From the NCBI RefSeq assembly GCF_000193735.1, contig NZ_AEPF01000047.1, positions 1 through 25,956 of the forward strand: 25,956 nucleotides of DNA. Reading direction: 5' to 3'. Each line of letters opens with the position of its first letter. The first letter of the stretch is position 1. This DNA comes from Neisseria sicca 4320 (GTDB lineage Bacteria > Pseudomonadota > Gammaproteobacteria > Burkholderiales > Neisseriaceae). This document shows positions 1-8,317 of the stretch, one piece after another. Below the pieces are notes generated by a model. That model saw only the letters and a list, made by a program, of their open reading frames with translations. It searched no databases and was not told the origin of the DNA. The position numbers and the translations under genes were made by a program.

Positions 1-46
1 TACAAATTTGACTGTTGCTGGATTTCGGGTTGTTGGACGATAGGTT

Positions 47-67
47 CGTGGGCATAGCCCACGCTAC
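47..67 (+). repeat. Small dispersed hairpin repeat, copy 1
   Basis: A perfect 7-bp stem (CGTGGGC / GCCCACG) around a 3-nt loop is followed by CTAC. The same design recurs at 8152-8172, 8202-8218, 9863-9879 and 15373-15387. It lies in intergenic DNA at the window edge and its function is unknown. Confidence 0.5.
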
Positions 68-120
68 AAACTTCGCTTATCCCAAGTTAATTGAATAAAA
101 CCTTTATAGATTCGTGAAAA

Positions 121-133
121 AGGTCGTCTGAAA
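121..133 (+). repeat. DNA uptake sequence (mucosa-type DUS), unpaired
   Basis: Perfect AGGTCGTCTGAAA. DUS promote uptake of self DNA by Neisseria type IV pili through the minor pilin ComP. This copy has no inverted partner nearby. Confidence 0.9.
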
Positions 134-153
134 ATCCCCAACCGCCACCACTC

Positions 154-186
154 AAGCCGTATTTCTCTTTGTTTGGAATACGGCTT
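154..186 (+). terminator. Hairpin with short T tract
   Basis: A perfect 10-bp stem (AAGCCGTATT 154-163, AATACGGCTT 177-186) has a 13-nt loop. The short T tract follows on the plus strand, so it better fits a gene to the left of the window. It lies just behind the minus-strand esterase stop and might act in both directions. Confidence 0.45.
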
Positions 187-201
187 TTCGTTCCTGCCTG
201 T

Positions 202-1017
202 TTATTTCTTCTGCCACGCTTGGCGGAGGTATTCGATGTGGTCGGGGAGGGCGTAGAAGGGGGTGTTGCCGTGGTTAGCGTTGGGGTAGAGGGTGAATTG
301 TGCGTCTGCGCCGAGGTGTTGGAGGGTGCCTGCAAGTAGTTTGGCTTGGGCGACCATTTCTCTGCCGATTTGTTCGGGGCGGTTGCTGCGGCCTTCGTGT
401 TCGCCGACGCTGATGCGGACGGCGGTGTCGGCGGGAAAGGCGGACGGGAGGAAGTCGAGGACGCGGCGCTCGTGCCACCAGACGGAGGGGGAGGCGAGCA
501 GGTTGTGTTTGAAGCGTTCGGGGGCGGTGAAGAGGGAGTAGAGTCCGAACAATGCGCCGAAGGAGTGTCCGAACAGGGCTTGTTCTTTGGGGTTGACGGG
601 GTATTTGGCGGCGAGGGCGGGGGCGAGTTCGTGATCGAGGAAGGCGGCGAAGCGGTCGGCTTGTCCGTATTGGCGGCGTTCTGCTTCAGTGGCGGTTTCG
701 GGCAGGGGCGGGGTGTAGTCGAGGGCGCGTCGGGTCAGGTCGCGGACTTCGCCGTTGGGGTAGCCGATGCTGACGATGAGGCAGGCGGCGCGGCTTCGGG
801 TCATGGGGTTGATGAGCAGGGATTGTGCCATGCTGAGGGCGGCGGGAAAGAAGGCGTCGCCGTCGAGGATATGGAGGACGGGATAGCCTTGCGGGGGCGG
901 GTCGCCGATAGCGGCGGTTTGGATGCGGTAGCTGCGGCCGGTGTGCTCGGAGCGGATATGGGTTTCTTCGGCTTGCAGCAGGCGGGCGGCTTGCCAGTGG
1001 GTGGGGCGTGAGGTCAT
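202..1017 (-). CDS. Alpha/beta hydrolase, ferric-siderophore esterase-like
   Basis: A 271-residue alpha/beta hydrolase of the putative-esterase family (Fes/IroE/BesA type). The nucleophile elbow GHSFG places Ser152 as the catalytic serine, and the late NHGNTP motif gives the likely catalytic histidine (His249). Asp/Glu candidates lie near VGEHE (205-209). Relatives hydrolyse the ester backbone of triscatechol siderophores to release iron in the cytoplasm or periplasm. No clear signal peptide is visible. The gene follows a TonB-dependent siderophore receptor on the same strand, which supports an iron role; the exact substrate cannot be read from the sequence. A terminator-like hairpin (1144-1179) lies between the two genes. 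ATG 1017 is the only in-frame ATG near the start and has no good Shine-Dalgarno; the frame stays open upstream through a Thr/Asn-rich stretch. Confidence 0.8.
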   Translation of the reverse strand: MTSRPTHWQAARLLQAEETHIRSEHTGRSYRIQTAAIGDPPPQGYPVLHILDGDAFFPAALSMAQSLLINPMTRSRAACLIVSIGYPNGEVRDLTRRALDYTPPLPETATEAERRQYGQADRFAAFLDHELAPALAAKYPVNPKEQALFGHSFGALFGLYSLFTAPERFKHNLLASPSVWWHERRVLDFLPSAFPADTAVRISVGEHEGRSNRPEQIGREMVAQAKLLAGTLQHLGADAQFTLYPNANHGNTPFYALPDHIEYLRQAWQKK

Positions 1018-1143
1018 GGCGGGGTTGTCGGTTGTGTTGGTGGGGTGTGTTGTGTTGTGTGTGTTATCGGGTTGTCGGATGTTTAAGACGACCTTTGGGC
1101 TATATCTGCCGTTTTCTCTATGTCAAACATGGGACATAAATGA

Positions 1144-1179
1144 TAAAACCGGACAGGTGGTGTTCCCTGCCTGTCCGGT
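1144..1179 (-). terminator. Rho-independent terminator after the TonB-dependent receptor
   Basis: A perfect 10-bp stem, ACCGGACAGG (1148-1157) with CCTGTCCGGT (1170-1179), is followed on the minus strand by TTTTATCA. It sits about 70 nt behind the receptor stop and ahead of the esterase gene, so it probably reduces read-through into the esterase. Confidence 0.75.
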
Positions 1180-1247
1180 CTGTTTCCGTAATGTGTTGGT
1201 CTTCTGGTTTTTGGCGGTGATTTGTTTTCCTTTTGCTTTTCCCGTTT

Positions 1248-3398
1248 TTAGAAGTCGTAGCGGAAGTTTGCCATCAGGCTGCGCTCCGAGCCGGGAATGT
1301 TGAAGGTGTTTGCGCTGCCGACGCGGGCGTAGTAGTGGCGGTTGAAGATGTTGTCGGCGTTGATTTGCAGCTTCAGTTTGGGCGTGAAGCGGTATGCCGC
1401 CATGGCGTCGAATGTGGCGTAGCCGCCTGCGCGCAGACCTGCCGCCGAGGTGATGCTGCTCATTGCGTTCACGCCGCCGCCGAGGGTCAGCTTGGGCGTA
1501 ACTTCGTAAGTTGTCCACAGGTTCGCGCTGTGTTTGGGCATCAGCAGGAAGATGCCGTCGTCGCGGGGGTTGGCAGCGGTTTTGATTTGGCTGTGCAGAT
1601 AGCTGTAACCCGCGTGGATTTGCCATTTCGGTGTAATCGCGCCGCTGATTTCGGTCTCAACGCCTTCCATCACGCGTTTGCCCAAGGCGGCGTAACGGGT
1701 GTTGCGGTTGTTCGGGTTCAGCGGTGCGGCGGCGTTTTTGTCTTTCAGGCGGTAGAGGGAGACGCGGGTGTTGAGGCGGTCGTCCATGTAGCTGCCTTTG
1801 TAGCCGACTTCAAACTGGTTGCCTTCGCGCGCTTTAAGCAGGTTGCCGTCGGTGCCGAGGCTGGTTTGCGGCGTGTAGAGCTGGGACATGCTCAGGTAGA
1901 GGCTGTTGTTGTCGTTCAGGTCGTAAACCGCGCCTGCATAGCCTGTGAACTTGGTTTTGCTGGCTTTGTGCAACTCACCGCCGTCGCCCGCTTCGATTTT
2001 GTAGTGTCCCAAACGCCAGCCGCCGATGAGCGACAGTCTGTCGACCGGATGGAAGACGGATTTGCCGTAAACGCCGAATTCGTCGAGGTTTTCGGTAGCG
2101 ACGGTATGGCTGTAACCGCGCACGCCTTTGCGCGCGTTGGCAATCAAATCAACCTGCGGTATGCTGCGGAACTCGTTTAAAGCCAGGCCGCCGCGTGCAT
2201 ATAAAGTAGTACGGCCTTGTTCGTTGGTGCTGCGGAAGCGGTTGTAATCGGCGCCGATGACAAATTCGTTGGCCGTATTGCCCAAGCGGAAAGGCCGGCT
2301 GTAGCTGGCGTCAAACGCGAGGGCTTTTTGTTTGATTTCTGTACCCAAACCCACCGCGCAGGCTTTGTCGTCAGCCGTATTGCAGCCCGGGCGGCCTGCC
2401 GGGGTTTTCATGCCCAGCTTGCTGCCGGCAAAGGCATAGTTGGAGTCAGCATCGCGGTCGGAATAGCGCATACCGATTTTGCCGTAGCCGCCGTCGTCGA
2501 AATAATGTTTCAAATCGGCGAACACGTCATGGCTGTTCATTTTAAATTTGTTCCAATCCGCGCCGACAAAGGTGTGGTTGGGCAGGGACAACAGATTGCC
2601 GCTGCTGCCGACGGGCAGACCGTTATACGGCGCGAGGTGGCGTTGCTGGTAGAGATAGCCTACGCCCAAAGTCGTGTCGGGATTGATGTCCCAGTCCGCC
2701 GCCGCGTAGAAGGTTTCGTGGTGGTTGTTTTTCTCCGCCGGACGGGGTGACGCGCCCGAAGTTTGCGCCATCACACGGCCGCGCACGCTGCCGTCGGCAT
2801 TCAGACGACCTGAAACGTCGGCTTCGGCTTTATATTGTTTGTGCGTACCGAACCCCGCCGCCGCATGACCTTGAAACTCTTTGGTCGGGCGTTTGCGTAC
2901 CAAATTCACAATACCGCCCATCTCGCCGCTGCTGTCGAACAATCCGCTCGGCCCGCGCATCACCTCCACGCGGTCGAAGGCAAACAGGTTGGGCAATGTA
3001 CCATTGATGCTCTGCATCTGCGCGGGCAGGCCGTCGATGTTGTATTCGCTGTATTCGTAGCCGCGCGCATAAACCGACGAACGCCCGTCGTCATTGCTCA
3101 ACACGCGCAGACCCGGCGTTTTGCGTGCTAATTGGTCAAAGGTATCGACGTTGCGGTCTTTTACCTGCTGATTGGTGATGATGCTGACAGATTGAGGAAT
3201 CTCGCGCAAAGAAGCGGGGATTTTTGTGCCGACGGTGGCGGCAAACGAGCTGTAATCGCTGTTTTTCTCGGTGGCAATCGCGTTGTACGAACGCTGTCCT
3301 TTCACATGGACAGTATCCAGCTCGACCGTTTCGGCGGCAAATACAGTGGAAGATAAAGCGGCCACAACGGCGGCAGCGGTCAGATTGGGTCGGAACAT
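1248..3398 (-). CDS. TonB-dependent siderophore receptor
   Basis: An outer-membrane ligand-gated porin for ferric-siderophore uptake, 716 residues. The start is ATG 3398, with GGAGA about 6 nt upstream; a TTG directly in front is not needed. A signal peptide ends at the VFA|AET site near residue 22. The N-terminal plug carries the typical REIPQSVSIIT segment, an RGY/DG region (YARGYEYSEYNIDGLP) and VEVMRGPSGLFDSSGEMGGIVNLVRKRP. The rest is a 22-strand beta-barrel ending in RYDF, the aromatic C-terminal signature for BAM insertion. The class is the FpvA/FhuE-like siderophore receptor family; the ligand cannot be named. A possible Fur site overlaps its promoter, and a siderophore-esterase-like gene follows. 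The gene contains one near-DUS (2800-2812, one mismatch). Confidence 0.9.
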   Translation of the reverse strand: MFRPNLTAAAVVAALSSTVFAAETVELDTVHVKGQRSYNAIATEKNSDYSSFAATVGTKIPASLREIPQSVSIITNQQVKDRNVDTFDQLARKTPGLRVLSNDDGRSSVYARGYEYSEYNIDGLPAQMQSINGTLPNLFAFDRVEVMRGPSGLFDSSGEMGGIVNLVRKRPTKEFQGHAAAGFGTHKQYKAEADVSGRLNADGSVRGRVMAQTSGASPRPAEKNNHHETFYAAADWDINPDTTLGVGYLYQQRHLAPYNGLPVGSSGNLLSLPNHTFVGADWNKFKMNSHDVFADLKHYFDDGGYGKIGMRYSDRDADSNYAFAGSKLGMKTPAGRPGCNTADDKACAVGLGTEIKQKALAFDASYSRPFRLGNTANEFVIGADYNRFRSTNEQGRTTLYARGGLALNEFRSIPQVDLIANARKGVRGYSHTVATENLDEFGVYGKSVFHPVDRLSLIGGWRLGHYKIEAGDGGELHKASKTKFTGYAGAVYDLNDNNSLYLSMSQLYTPQTSLGTDGNLLKAREGNQFEVGYKGSYMDDRLNTRVSLYRLKDKNAAAPLNPNNRNTRYAALGKRVMEGVETEISGAITPKWQIHAGYSYLHSQIKTAANPRDDGIFLLMPKHSANLWTTYEVTPKLTLGGGVNAMSSITSAAGLRAGGYATFDAMAAYRFTPKLKLQINADNIFNRHYYARVGSANTFNIPGSERSLMANFRYDF

Positions 3399-3417
3399 CA
3401 ATTTCTCCGTTCATTGT

Positions 3418-3443
3418 ACAAATGAGAATGGTTGTATTTTATA
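3418..3443 (-). promoter_or_regulatory. Candidate Fur box and -10 element for the receptor gene
   Basis: On the minus strand TATAAA (3438-3443) is a good -10. The adjoining AATGAGAATGGTTGTA (3421-3436) matches 11 of 16 aligned bases of the Fur consensus AATGATAATCATTATC; the left half is strong and the right half weak. The site overlaps the expected transcription start, the usual geometry for iron repression. No convincing -35 was found. Inferred by eye only. Confidence 0.4.
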
Positions 3444-3503
3444 AGCTTGATGTCTGAAATTGTAGAAAAAAACTATCGTTTTCCCGACAATCTCTTGTGA
3501 ATA

Positions 3504-3557
3504 TGCGACAAGGTCGTCTGAAAACCTTGATTCCGGTTTTCAGACGACCTTGTCGCA
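3504..3557 (-). terminator. Long inverted-DUS hairpin behind the sugar transporter
   Basis: A perfect 23-bp inverted repeat (3504-3526 and 3535-3557) with an 8-nt loop contains two convergent DUS (3511-3523, 3538-3550). It is the first structure behind the transporter stop. No long T tract follows, so termination is likely but not certain. Confidence 0.7.
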
Positions 3558-3567
3558 ACTGCTTGAA

Positions 3568-4899
3568 TCAGCTTGCCGATTCTACGCTATAAGGTTTGTT
3601 TGACGTTTTGATGGTCAGGGTCAATACGGCGGCGATGGCGAGGAAGACGCCGGCGAAGGTCATGGCGTTGGACGGGTTTGCACCGAGGAAGGTGTCATAG
3701 ATCCAACCGAAGGTAACGGTTTCAATCAGCATCGGTATCACAATCATCATGTTGACGATGCCCATATACACGCCGTAGCGTTCTTTCGGAATGGAGTGTA
3801 CGACAATCATAAACGGCACGCCCATCATACTTGCCCAGCCGATACCGAAGCCGATCATCGGGGCGAACATCAGGTATTTGTTGGTGATGTGCGGGATGGT
3901 CAGGAGGGCGAGCGAAGCCAGGATAACGGCGAAGGCATGGACATATTTCGCAGCATATTTACGCGCCATCCACATCAGTCCGAAAGCGGAAACGAAGGTT
4001 ACGACGTTGTAAAAACCGTTGACCAAACCGGTCCATGCCACTGCCTGTTCATATGCGGCCGAGTCGGCAGATGTCGAACCCCAGACGGATTTGACGATGC
4101 TGTGGGAGATGTATTGCCAGTAGATGAAGAGGGCGTACCATTGGAAGAGGTAAACCGAGGCGAGCTGCCACAGTGGGGTGGGCATTTCCTTAATGGCCGT
4201 GCCGATGTCTTTGATGGCGTGGACGGGGCCGCTGGGTTGGGCTTTAATTGCCGCCATTTCTTCGGGAGAAGGTTCGTGTTCGGGTGTGGACAATACGGTT
4301 ACTAAAACAGAGCCGATGGAGCAGACGGCGCCGATATAGAACGAGCCGAATACCCAGTAGGGGATACCTGCTTCAGAGGTTTGTTGCAGCCAGCCGATTT
4401 GTTGGAAGATGTAGAGCGATACGTTGGCAAGGGTAATGCCCAAGCCGGTGAACACGGACTGCATCAAAAAGCCGGTCGATTGTTGGTGTTCGGGGACGGT
4501 ATCGGCGATGAAGGCGCGGAAGGGTTCCATGGCAGTGTTGTTGCTGATGTCCAAGAGCCACAGGAGCAATACGGCAACCCATAATGCGGTAACGTGCGGA
4601 TAGATGAAGAGGCAGAGGCTGCAACCGATGGCACCGATTAAGAAATACGGGCGGCGGCGTCCCAAGCCGGGAATCCAGGTGCGGTCGCTCATGGCGCCGA
4701 TAAGGGGCTGAACGAGCAAGCCGGTAATCGGACCTGCCATATTCAGAATAGGCAGTTGGCCGGGGTCGGCATGTAAGAAACTGAAAATCGGATTGATGGC
4801 GGTTTGCTGCAAACCGAAGCTGTATTGGATGCCGAAGAAGCCGAAGTTCATCAGCATAATCTGGCGAAGCGTCATCGATACTTGTGGGGAAATCTTCAT
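3568..4899 (-). CDS. MFS sugar transporter, SLC45/GPH type (maltose or sucrose)
   Basis: An inner-membrane major facilitator superfamily permease of about 443 residues with roughly 12 hydrophobic helices. The loop motif GAMSDRTWIPGLGRRRPYF is characteristic of SLC45/GPH disaccharide-proton symporters, and the protein resembles the putative maltose transporter of pathogenic Neisseria. Start ATG 4899 (MKISPQVS) is chosen because AGGAG lies about 10 nt upstream and the first helix begins shortly after; the open frame extends further upstream to 5091 but that stretch does not look like MFS sequence. A LacI-family repressor lies immediately upstream on the same strand and glucose-6-phosphate isomerase beyond it, which suggests glucosyl-sugar uptake. 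Maltose versus sucrose cannot be decided, and no disaccharide hydrolase or phosphorylase is in the window. Confidence 0.85.
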   Translation of the reverse strand: MKISPQVSMTLRQIMLMNFGFFGIQYSFGLQQTAINPIFSFLHADPGQLPILNMAGPITGLLVQPLIGAMSDRTWIPGLGRRRPYFLIGAIGCSLCLFIYPHVTALWVAVLLLWLLDISNNTAMEPFRAFIADTVPEHQQSTGFLMQSVFTGLGITLANVSLYIFQQIGWLQQTSEAGIPYWVFGSFYIGAVCSIGSVLVTVLSTPEHEPSPEEMAAIKAQPSGPVHAIKDIGTAIKEMPTPLWQLASVYLFQWYALFIYWQYISHSIVKSVWGSTSADSAAYEQAVAWTGLVNGFYNVVTFVSAFGLMWMARKYAAKYVHAFAVILASLALLTIPHITNKYLMFAPMIGFGIGWASMMGVPFMIVVHSIPKERYGVYMGIVNMMIVIPMLIETVTFGWIYDTFLGANPSNAMTFAGVFLAIAAVLTLTIKTSNKPYSVESAS

Positions 4900-5001
4900 T
4901 TTGAAGCGACTCCTGGACTTTGTAAGAAGAAAACATGGAACAACAAACTGCGGGAAACACTGCATAGTTGAAGCGGTTGGGCCGCTTTCTTTATTCTTTG
5001 G

Positions 5002-5018
5002 CGTATCGTATTGATACG
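5002..5018. promoter_or_regulatory. Palindrome upstream of the sugar transporter, candidate operator
   Basis: CGTATC (5002-5007) and GATACG (5013-5018) form a perfect 6-bp palindrome with a 5-nt centre, about 100 nt upstream of the transporter start and behind the LacI-family gene. It is a plausible repressor site. Its odd-length centre is not the usual even, CpG-centred LacI-family operator, so assignment is tentative. Confidence 0.35.
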
Positions 5019-5051
5019 TTGCAAATAGGTAGAGTGATGCGTTGTTTGTGT

Positions 5052-5111
5052 TTTCAGACGACCTTTTATTGTCGTATTGTGTCTGCCTCATGAAGCAGAC
5101 GTCGTCTGAAA
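5052..5111 (-). terminator. Nested hairpin with DUS behind the LacI-family gene
   Basis: Outer arms TTTCAGACGAC (5052-5062) and GTCGTCTGAAA (5101-5111) enclose an inner hairpin GTCTGC / GCAGAC (5081-5100). The 5052-5064 arm is a perfect DUS; the other arm (5099-5111) has one mismatch. It sits just behind the repressor stop and probably ends its transcript. Confidence 0.55.
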
Positions 5112-5118
5112 GGATGTT

Positions 5119-6156
5119 TTACTTCAATGCCGTAACCGACTGCCGCCAAATCGTTTCCCCGACAACCCGAACGGGCGGACGGACGGTTTCTTTGGTCTCG
5201 ATAATGTCGAACAGGATTTCCGCCGCCAGCGCGCCCATGCGCATATAGGGCAGCTCGGTGCTGGTCAGCGGCGGGAACAGGGTTTCGGCAATCGCGCTGT
5301 GGTTGTCGTAACCTGCCACCGATACCTGCTCCGGAACGCGTACGCCGCGCGTCCTCAAAATGCCGTAAACGCGGACCGCCATTTCGTCGTTGCCGCAGCA
5401 AATGACCGTCGGCGGGTCGGCTAACGATAATAATTTCAACACTGCCGCAATCAAAGGCTCGCTGTCGTTGGCGAAATCGGTGATGCCGGTTTGCACCAAG
5501 TCAGGATCGAACACCATGTCCGATTCGTCTAAAGCGCGGCGGTAGCCCGCCAAACGCAGCCGCGTCGCTTCTGCTCCCGCCTGTAAAGTAATGTAGGCGA
5601 TACGGCGGTGTCCGTGACGGATGATGTTGCGTACCAAATCGTATTGCCCGCGCTCATCGTCCGGCAAAACCGACGGCGTACCCGCTGCGTCGAAACAGTT
5701 GACCAAAACCATCGGGCAGCGGTTGGGCATTTCGGGCAGGACGATTTCGCGGTGCGATTCGGTTACATACAAAATGCCTTCCGCGCGGTGTTCCATAAAC
5801 GTCCTGACCAAAGGGTCGATTTGCTCGTAGCGGTTGTCCGTATCCGCAATCATCAGCGTTTTGCCCGCTTCGCGGATTTTCTGCTGGATGCCTTTGATTA
5901 AAAACATATCCGGCAGACCGTGTACCCCGCCGTATTCGCCCGTACGCGAGATGGCGCCGGTAATCAGTCCGACCAAGTCCGAACGGTTTGACCGCATCAC
6001 CCGCGCCGCCGAAGACGGGATATAACCCAAAGCCGCAATCGCAGTTTCGACTTTTGCACGGGTTTTATCGCTGACCGGCGCATCGCCGTTGATGACACGG
6101 CTGACCGTTTTGGGTGAGACGCCCGCATAAGCAGCAACATCATAAATTGTAGCCAT
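5119..6156 (-). CDS. LacI-family transcriptional regulator
   Basis: A 345-residue LacI/GalR-family DNA-binding repressor. The N-terminal helix-turn-helix and hinge are clear (IYDVAAYAGVSPKTVSRVIN, residues 4-23; AARVMRSNRSDLVGLI follows). A periplasmic-binding-protein-like effector domain runs from about residue 60 to 335. Start ATG 6156 is preceded by GGGAG at about 7 nt. It is transcribed in the same direction as, and just ahead of, the sugar transporter and divergently from pgi, so it probably controls uptake of a sugar in response to that sugar or a derivative. A CpG-centred palindrome overlaps its own promoter (6210-6223), suggesting autoregulation. The effector is unknown; ScrR- and MalR-type repressors are the closest functional analogues by context. 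Confidence 0.9.
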   Translation of the reverse strand: MATIYDVAAYAGVSPKTVSRVINGDAPVSDKTRAKVETAIAALGYIPSSAARVMRSNRSDLVGLITGAISRTGEYGGVHGLPDMFLIKGIQQKIREAGKTLMIADTDNRYEQIDPLVRTFMEHRAEGILYVTESHREIVLPEMPNRCPMVLVNCFDAAGTPSVLPDDERGQYDLVRNIIRHGHRRIAYITLQAGAEATRLRLAGYRRALDESDMVFDPDLVQTGITDFANDSEPLIAAVLKLLSLADPPTVICCGNDEMAVRVYGILRTRGVRVPEQVSVAGYDNHSAIAETLFPPLTSTELPYMRMGALAAEILFDIIETKETVRPPVRVVGETIWRQSVTALK

Positions 6157-6196
6157 CTTACGACTCCCGCCTCAGCCCTGTTTCATTTGATTACGA

Positions 6197-6224
6197 AGCA
6201 TAGCACACCTGACATCGGTGTCAT
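6197..6224 (-). promoter_or_regulatory. Promoter of the LacI-family gene with CpG-centred operator
   Basis: On the minus strand ATGACA (6219-6224, 5/6 to consensus -35) and TATGCT (6197-6202, 4/6 to -10) are 16 nt apart. The interrupted palindrome TGACATCGGTGTCA (6210-6223; arms TGACA/TGTCA and a central CG) overlaps the -35 and spacer, the typical form and position of a LacI-family operator. Further toward pgi lie a small hairpin (6243-6258), a tandem TTGCATA repeat (6265-6278) and a tandem TTAAACTACA repeat (6332-6351) of unknown role. Confidence 0.45.
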
Positions 6225-6447
6225 ACCAAAAATTTTAAAAACCTTGATGAAAATCAAGCACATTGCTTGCATATTGCATACAATTCTTAACTAAATTGCT
6301 TACCCGTATCCGGCAAACCCGCGCCGTCTTGTTAAACTACATTAAACTACAAAAAAATCATTAAGTAGCGAACCAATCAGCCGCGGTACAATCTATAACT
6401 AAATCACATCCCGCCGAATGAGCGAACCCAATCCCGAAGGAAACCCG

Positions 6448-8076
6448 ATGACCGCATTTACCGAAGCATGGCAAGCCCTTGAACAACACCGGCTCGACAC
6501 ACAACACATCCACCTGCGCGACCGCTTCGCCGCCGAACCCGACCGCTTCGGCAATATGCACGAAACCCTCGACGGCCTCCTCTTCGATTACAGCAAAAAC
6601 CGCCTCGGCGAAGACACTTTGCAACTTTTGTGCCGCCTTGCCGAAGCCTCGCCCCTAGCCGGACAAATGCACGCCATGCAAAACGGCGAAAAAATCAACC
6701 TCAGCGAACACCGCGCCGTCCTCCATACCGCCTTGCGCCTGCCGCCCGATGCCGCACCCGTTTACGTTGACGGCGAAAACATCCTCCCCAAACTTCACCG
6801 CGAACTCGACCGCGCCCTCGCCTACGCCGAAGCACTCAACAACGGCAGCCACAGAGGCATCACCGACAAACCCATTACCGACTTCGTCCACATCGGCATA
6901 GGCGGCTCAGACCTCGGCCCAAGAATGTGCGTAGAAGCCCTCAAAGCCTACCGCAAAAACATCCGCGTCCACTTCGTCAGCAATTCAGACGACGCCGACA
7001 TCAGCCGCACACTCGCCCACCTCAAGCCCGAGACCACCGTATTCAGCATCGCCAGCAAATCCTTCCGCACGCCCGAAACCCTGCTCAACGCCTACGCCGC
7101 CCGCGCATGGTATCGGGATGCAGGTTTGCCCGAATCCGGCATCTACCGCCACTTCTGCGCCATCTCCTCCGACGTTGCCGCCGCCCGAAACTTCGGCATC
7201 GCACCCGACAACGTCTTCGCCATGTTCGACTGGGTCGGCGGACGCTATTCCGTCTGGTCGACCATCGGCCTGCCCGTCATGGTCGCCGTCGGCACAGACC
7301 GCTTCCGCGAACTCCTCGCCGGCGCACACGCCATGGACACCCACTTCTTCCAAACCCCCTACCGCCGCAACATCCCCGTCCTCATGGCGCTCATCAGCAT
7401 CTGGTACAACAACTTCCAGCACGCCGACGGACAAACCGCCGTCCCATACAGCCACAACCTGCGCCACCTCCCCTCGTGGCTCAACCAGCTCGACATGGAA
7501 AGCCTCGGCAAAAACCGCACCGCCGACGGACAACCTGTTCCCCATACCACAGGCGGCATCGTCTTCGGCGAAGAAGGCGTCAACTGCCAGCATGCCTATT
7601 TCCAACTCCTCCACCAAGGCACAAGGCTCATCCCCTGCGACTTCATCGTCCCCATGACCACCGCCTACGGCATCAACCGCCAACACCGCTTCACCGTCGC
7701 CAACGCCTTCGCCCAAGCCGAAGCCCTGATGAAAGGCAAAACCCTCGAAGAAGCCCGCGCCGAACTTGCCGACCTGCCCGAAGCCGAACGCGAACGCCTC
7801 GCCCCGCAAAAAGAATTCCCCGGCAACCGCCCGAGCAACAGCCTCCTCCTCAGCGCCACCGACCCCCGCCGCCTCGGCATGCTCATGGCGGCATACGAAC
7901 ACCGCACCTTCGTCCAAGGTGCGATTTGGGGCATCAACCCCTTCGACCAATGGGGCGTCGAATACGGCAAAGAACTCGCCAAAACCATCGAACCCGAACT
8001 CGAACGCGGCAACCCGCAGCACGACAGTTCCACCAACGGCCTCATCGCCTTCTACCGAGCCAGCCAAAACGGATAG
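6448..8076 (+). CDS. pgi: Glucose-6-phosphate isomerase
   Basis: Interconverts glucose 6-phosphate and fructose 6-phosphate in the cytoplasm. Both family signatures are present: DWVGGRYSVWSTIG and GAIWGINPFDQWGVEYGK, the latter with the catalytic lysine. The substrate-binding segment HIGIGGSDLGPRM, the GEEGVNCQHAYFQLLHQGT stretch with active-site Glu and His, and the C-terminal DSSTNGLI are also visible. Start ATG 6448 (MTAFTEAW) is preferred because AAGGA lies 7 nt upstream; an ATG 30 nt earlier at 6418 has no ribosome site. The product is about 542 residues, close to the usual length of the long bacterial form. It is divergent from the LacI-family repressor, so it may share sugar control. 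An inverted-DUS terminator follows. Confidence 0.96.
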   Translation: MTAFTEAWQALEQHRLDTQHIHLRDRFAAEPDRFGNMHETLDGLLFDYSKNRLGEDTLQLLCRLAEASPLAGQMHAMQNGEKINLSEHRAVLHTALRLPPDAAPVYVDGENILPKLHRELDRALAYAEALNNGSHRGITDKPITDFVHIGIGGSDLGPRMCVEALKAYRKNIRVHFVSNSDDADISRTLAHLKPETTVFSIASKSFRTPETLLNAYAARAWYRDAGLPESGIYRHFCAISSDVAAARNFGIAPDNVFAMFDWVGGRYSVWSTIGLPVMVAVGTDRFRELLAGAHAMDTHFFQTPYRRNIPVLMALISIWYNNFQHADGQTAVPYSHNLRHLPSWLNQLDMESLGKNRTADGQPVPHTTGGIVFGEEGVNCQHAYFQLLHQGTRLIPCDFIVPMTTAYGINRQHRFTVANAFAQAEALMKGKTLEEARAELADLPEAERERLAPQKEFPGNRPSNSLLLSATDPRRLGMLMAAYEHRTFVQGAIWGINPFDQWGVEYGKELAKTIEPELERGNPQHDSSTNGLIAFYRASQNG

Positions 8077-8090
8077 GCAGTTCAAACATA

Positions 8091-8135
8091 AAAGGTCGTC
8101 TGAAAACTTGATTTTTCAGTTTTCAGACGACCTTT
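8091..8135 (+). terminator. Inverted-DUS terminator of pgi
   Basis: Stem 8091-8107 pairs perfectly with 8119-8135 (17 bp) around an 11-nt loop, and the right arm runs into a T5 tract (8133-8137). It contains DUS at 8093-8105 and 8121-8133, 15 nt after the pgi stop. Confidence 0.85.
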
Positions 8136-8151
8136 TTGTGTCAATCGTTTT

Positions 8152-8218
8152 CGTGGACGGAGTCCACGCTACGGCGCAAGTGTTTTCAACAGACCGCGCA
8201 GCGTGGGCTTCGCTCACG
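8152..8218. repeat. Small dispersed hairpin repeat, copies 2 and 3
   Basis: CGTGGAC-GGA-GTCCACG-CTAC (8152-8172) and, inverted, CGTGGGC-TTC-GCTCACG (8202-8218; one mismatched pair) match the stem design seen at 47-67. No coding potential was found in this gap. Confidence 0.45.
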
Positions 8219-8230
8219 AACCACTTAAGA

Positions 8231-8243
8231 TTTCAGACGACCT
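8231..8243 (-). repeat. DNA uptake sequence, unpaired
   Basis: Perfect TTTCAGACGACCT in intergenic DNA between pgi and the chloride channel gene. Confidence 0.9.
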
Positions 8244-8317
8244 GTCCGCCAGTCAGCTTCGTGTAAACCCAAGCTACAGATACCGTGCCACTCAAAACCG
8301 CTACACAGTCCAAACAT

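Noticed and set aside
4900..5091. N-terminal extension of the sugar transporter to 5091
   Set aside because: The added 64 residues have no membrane or MFS character, cover the candidate operator and a DUS, and ATG 4899 has a good ribosome site.
6985..8085. Long open frame antisense to pgi, and similar long antisense frames elsewhere (for example 346-1011, 1233-2180, 14552-15976)
   Set aside because: They are mirror frames of GC-rich, codon-biased genes. They show no domain motifs and the opposite strand carries clear families.
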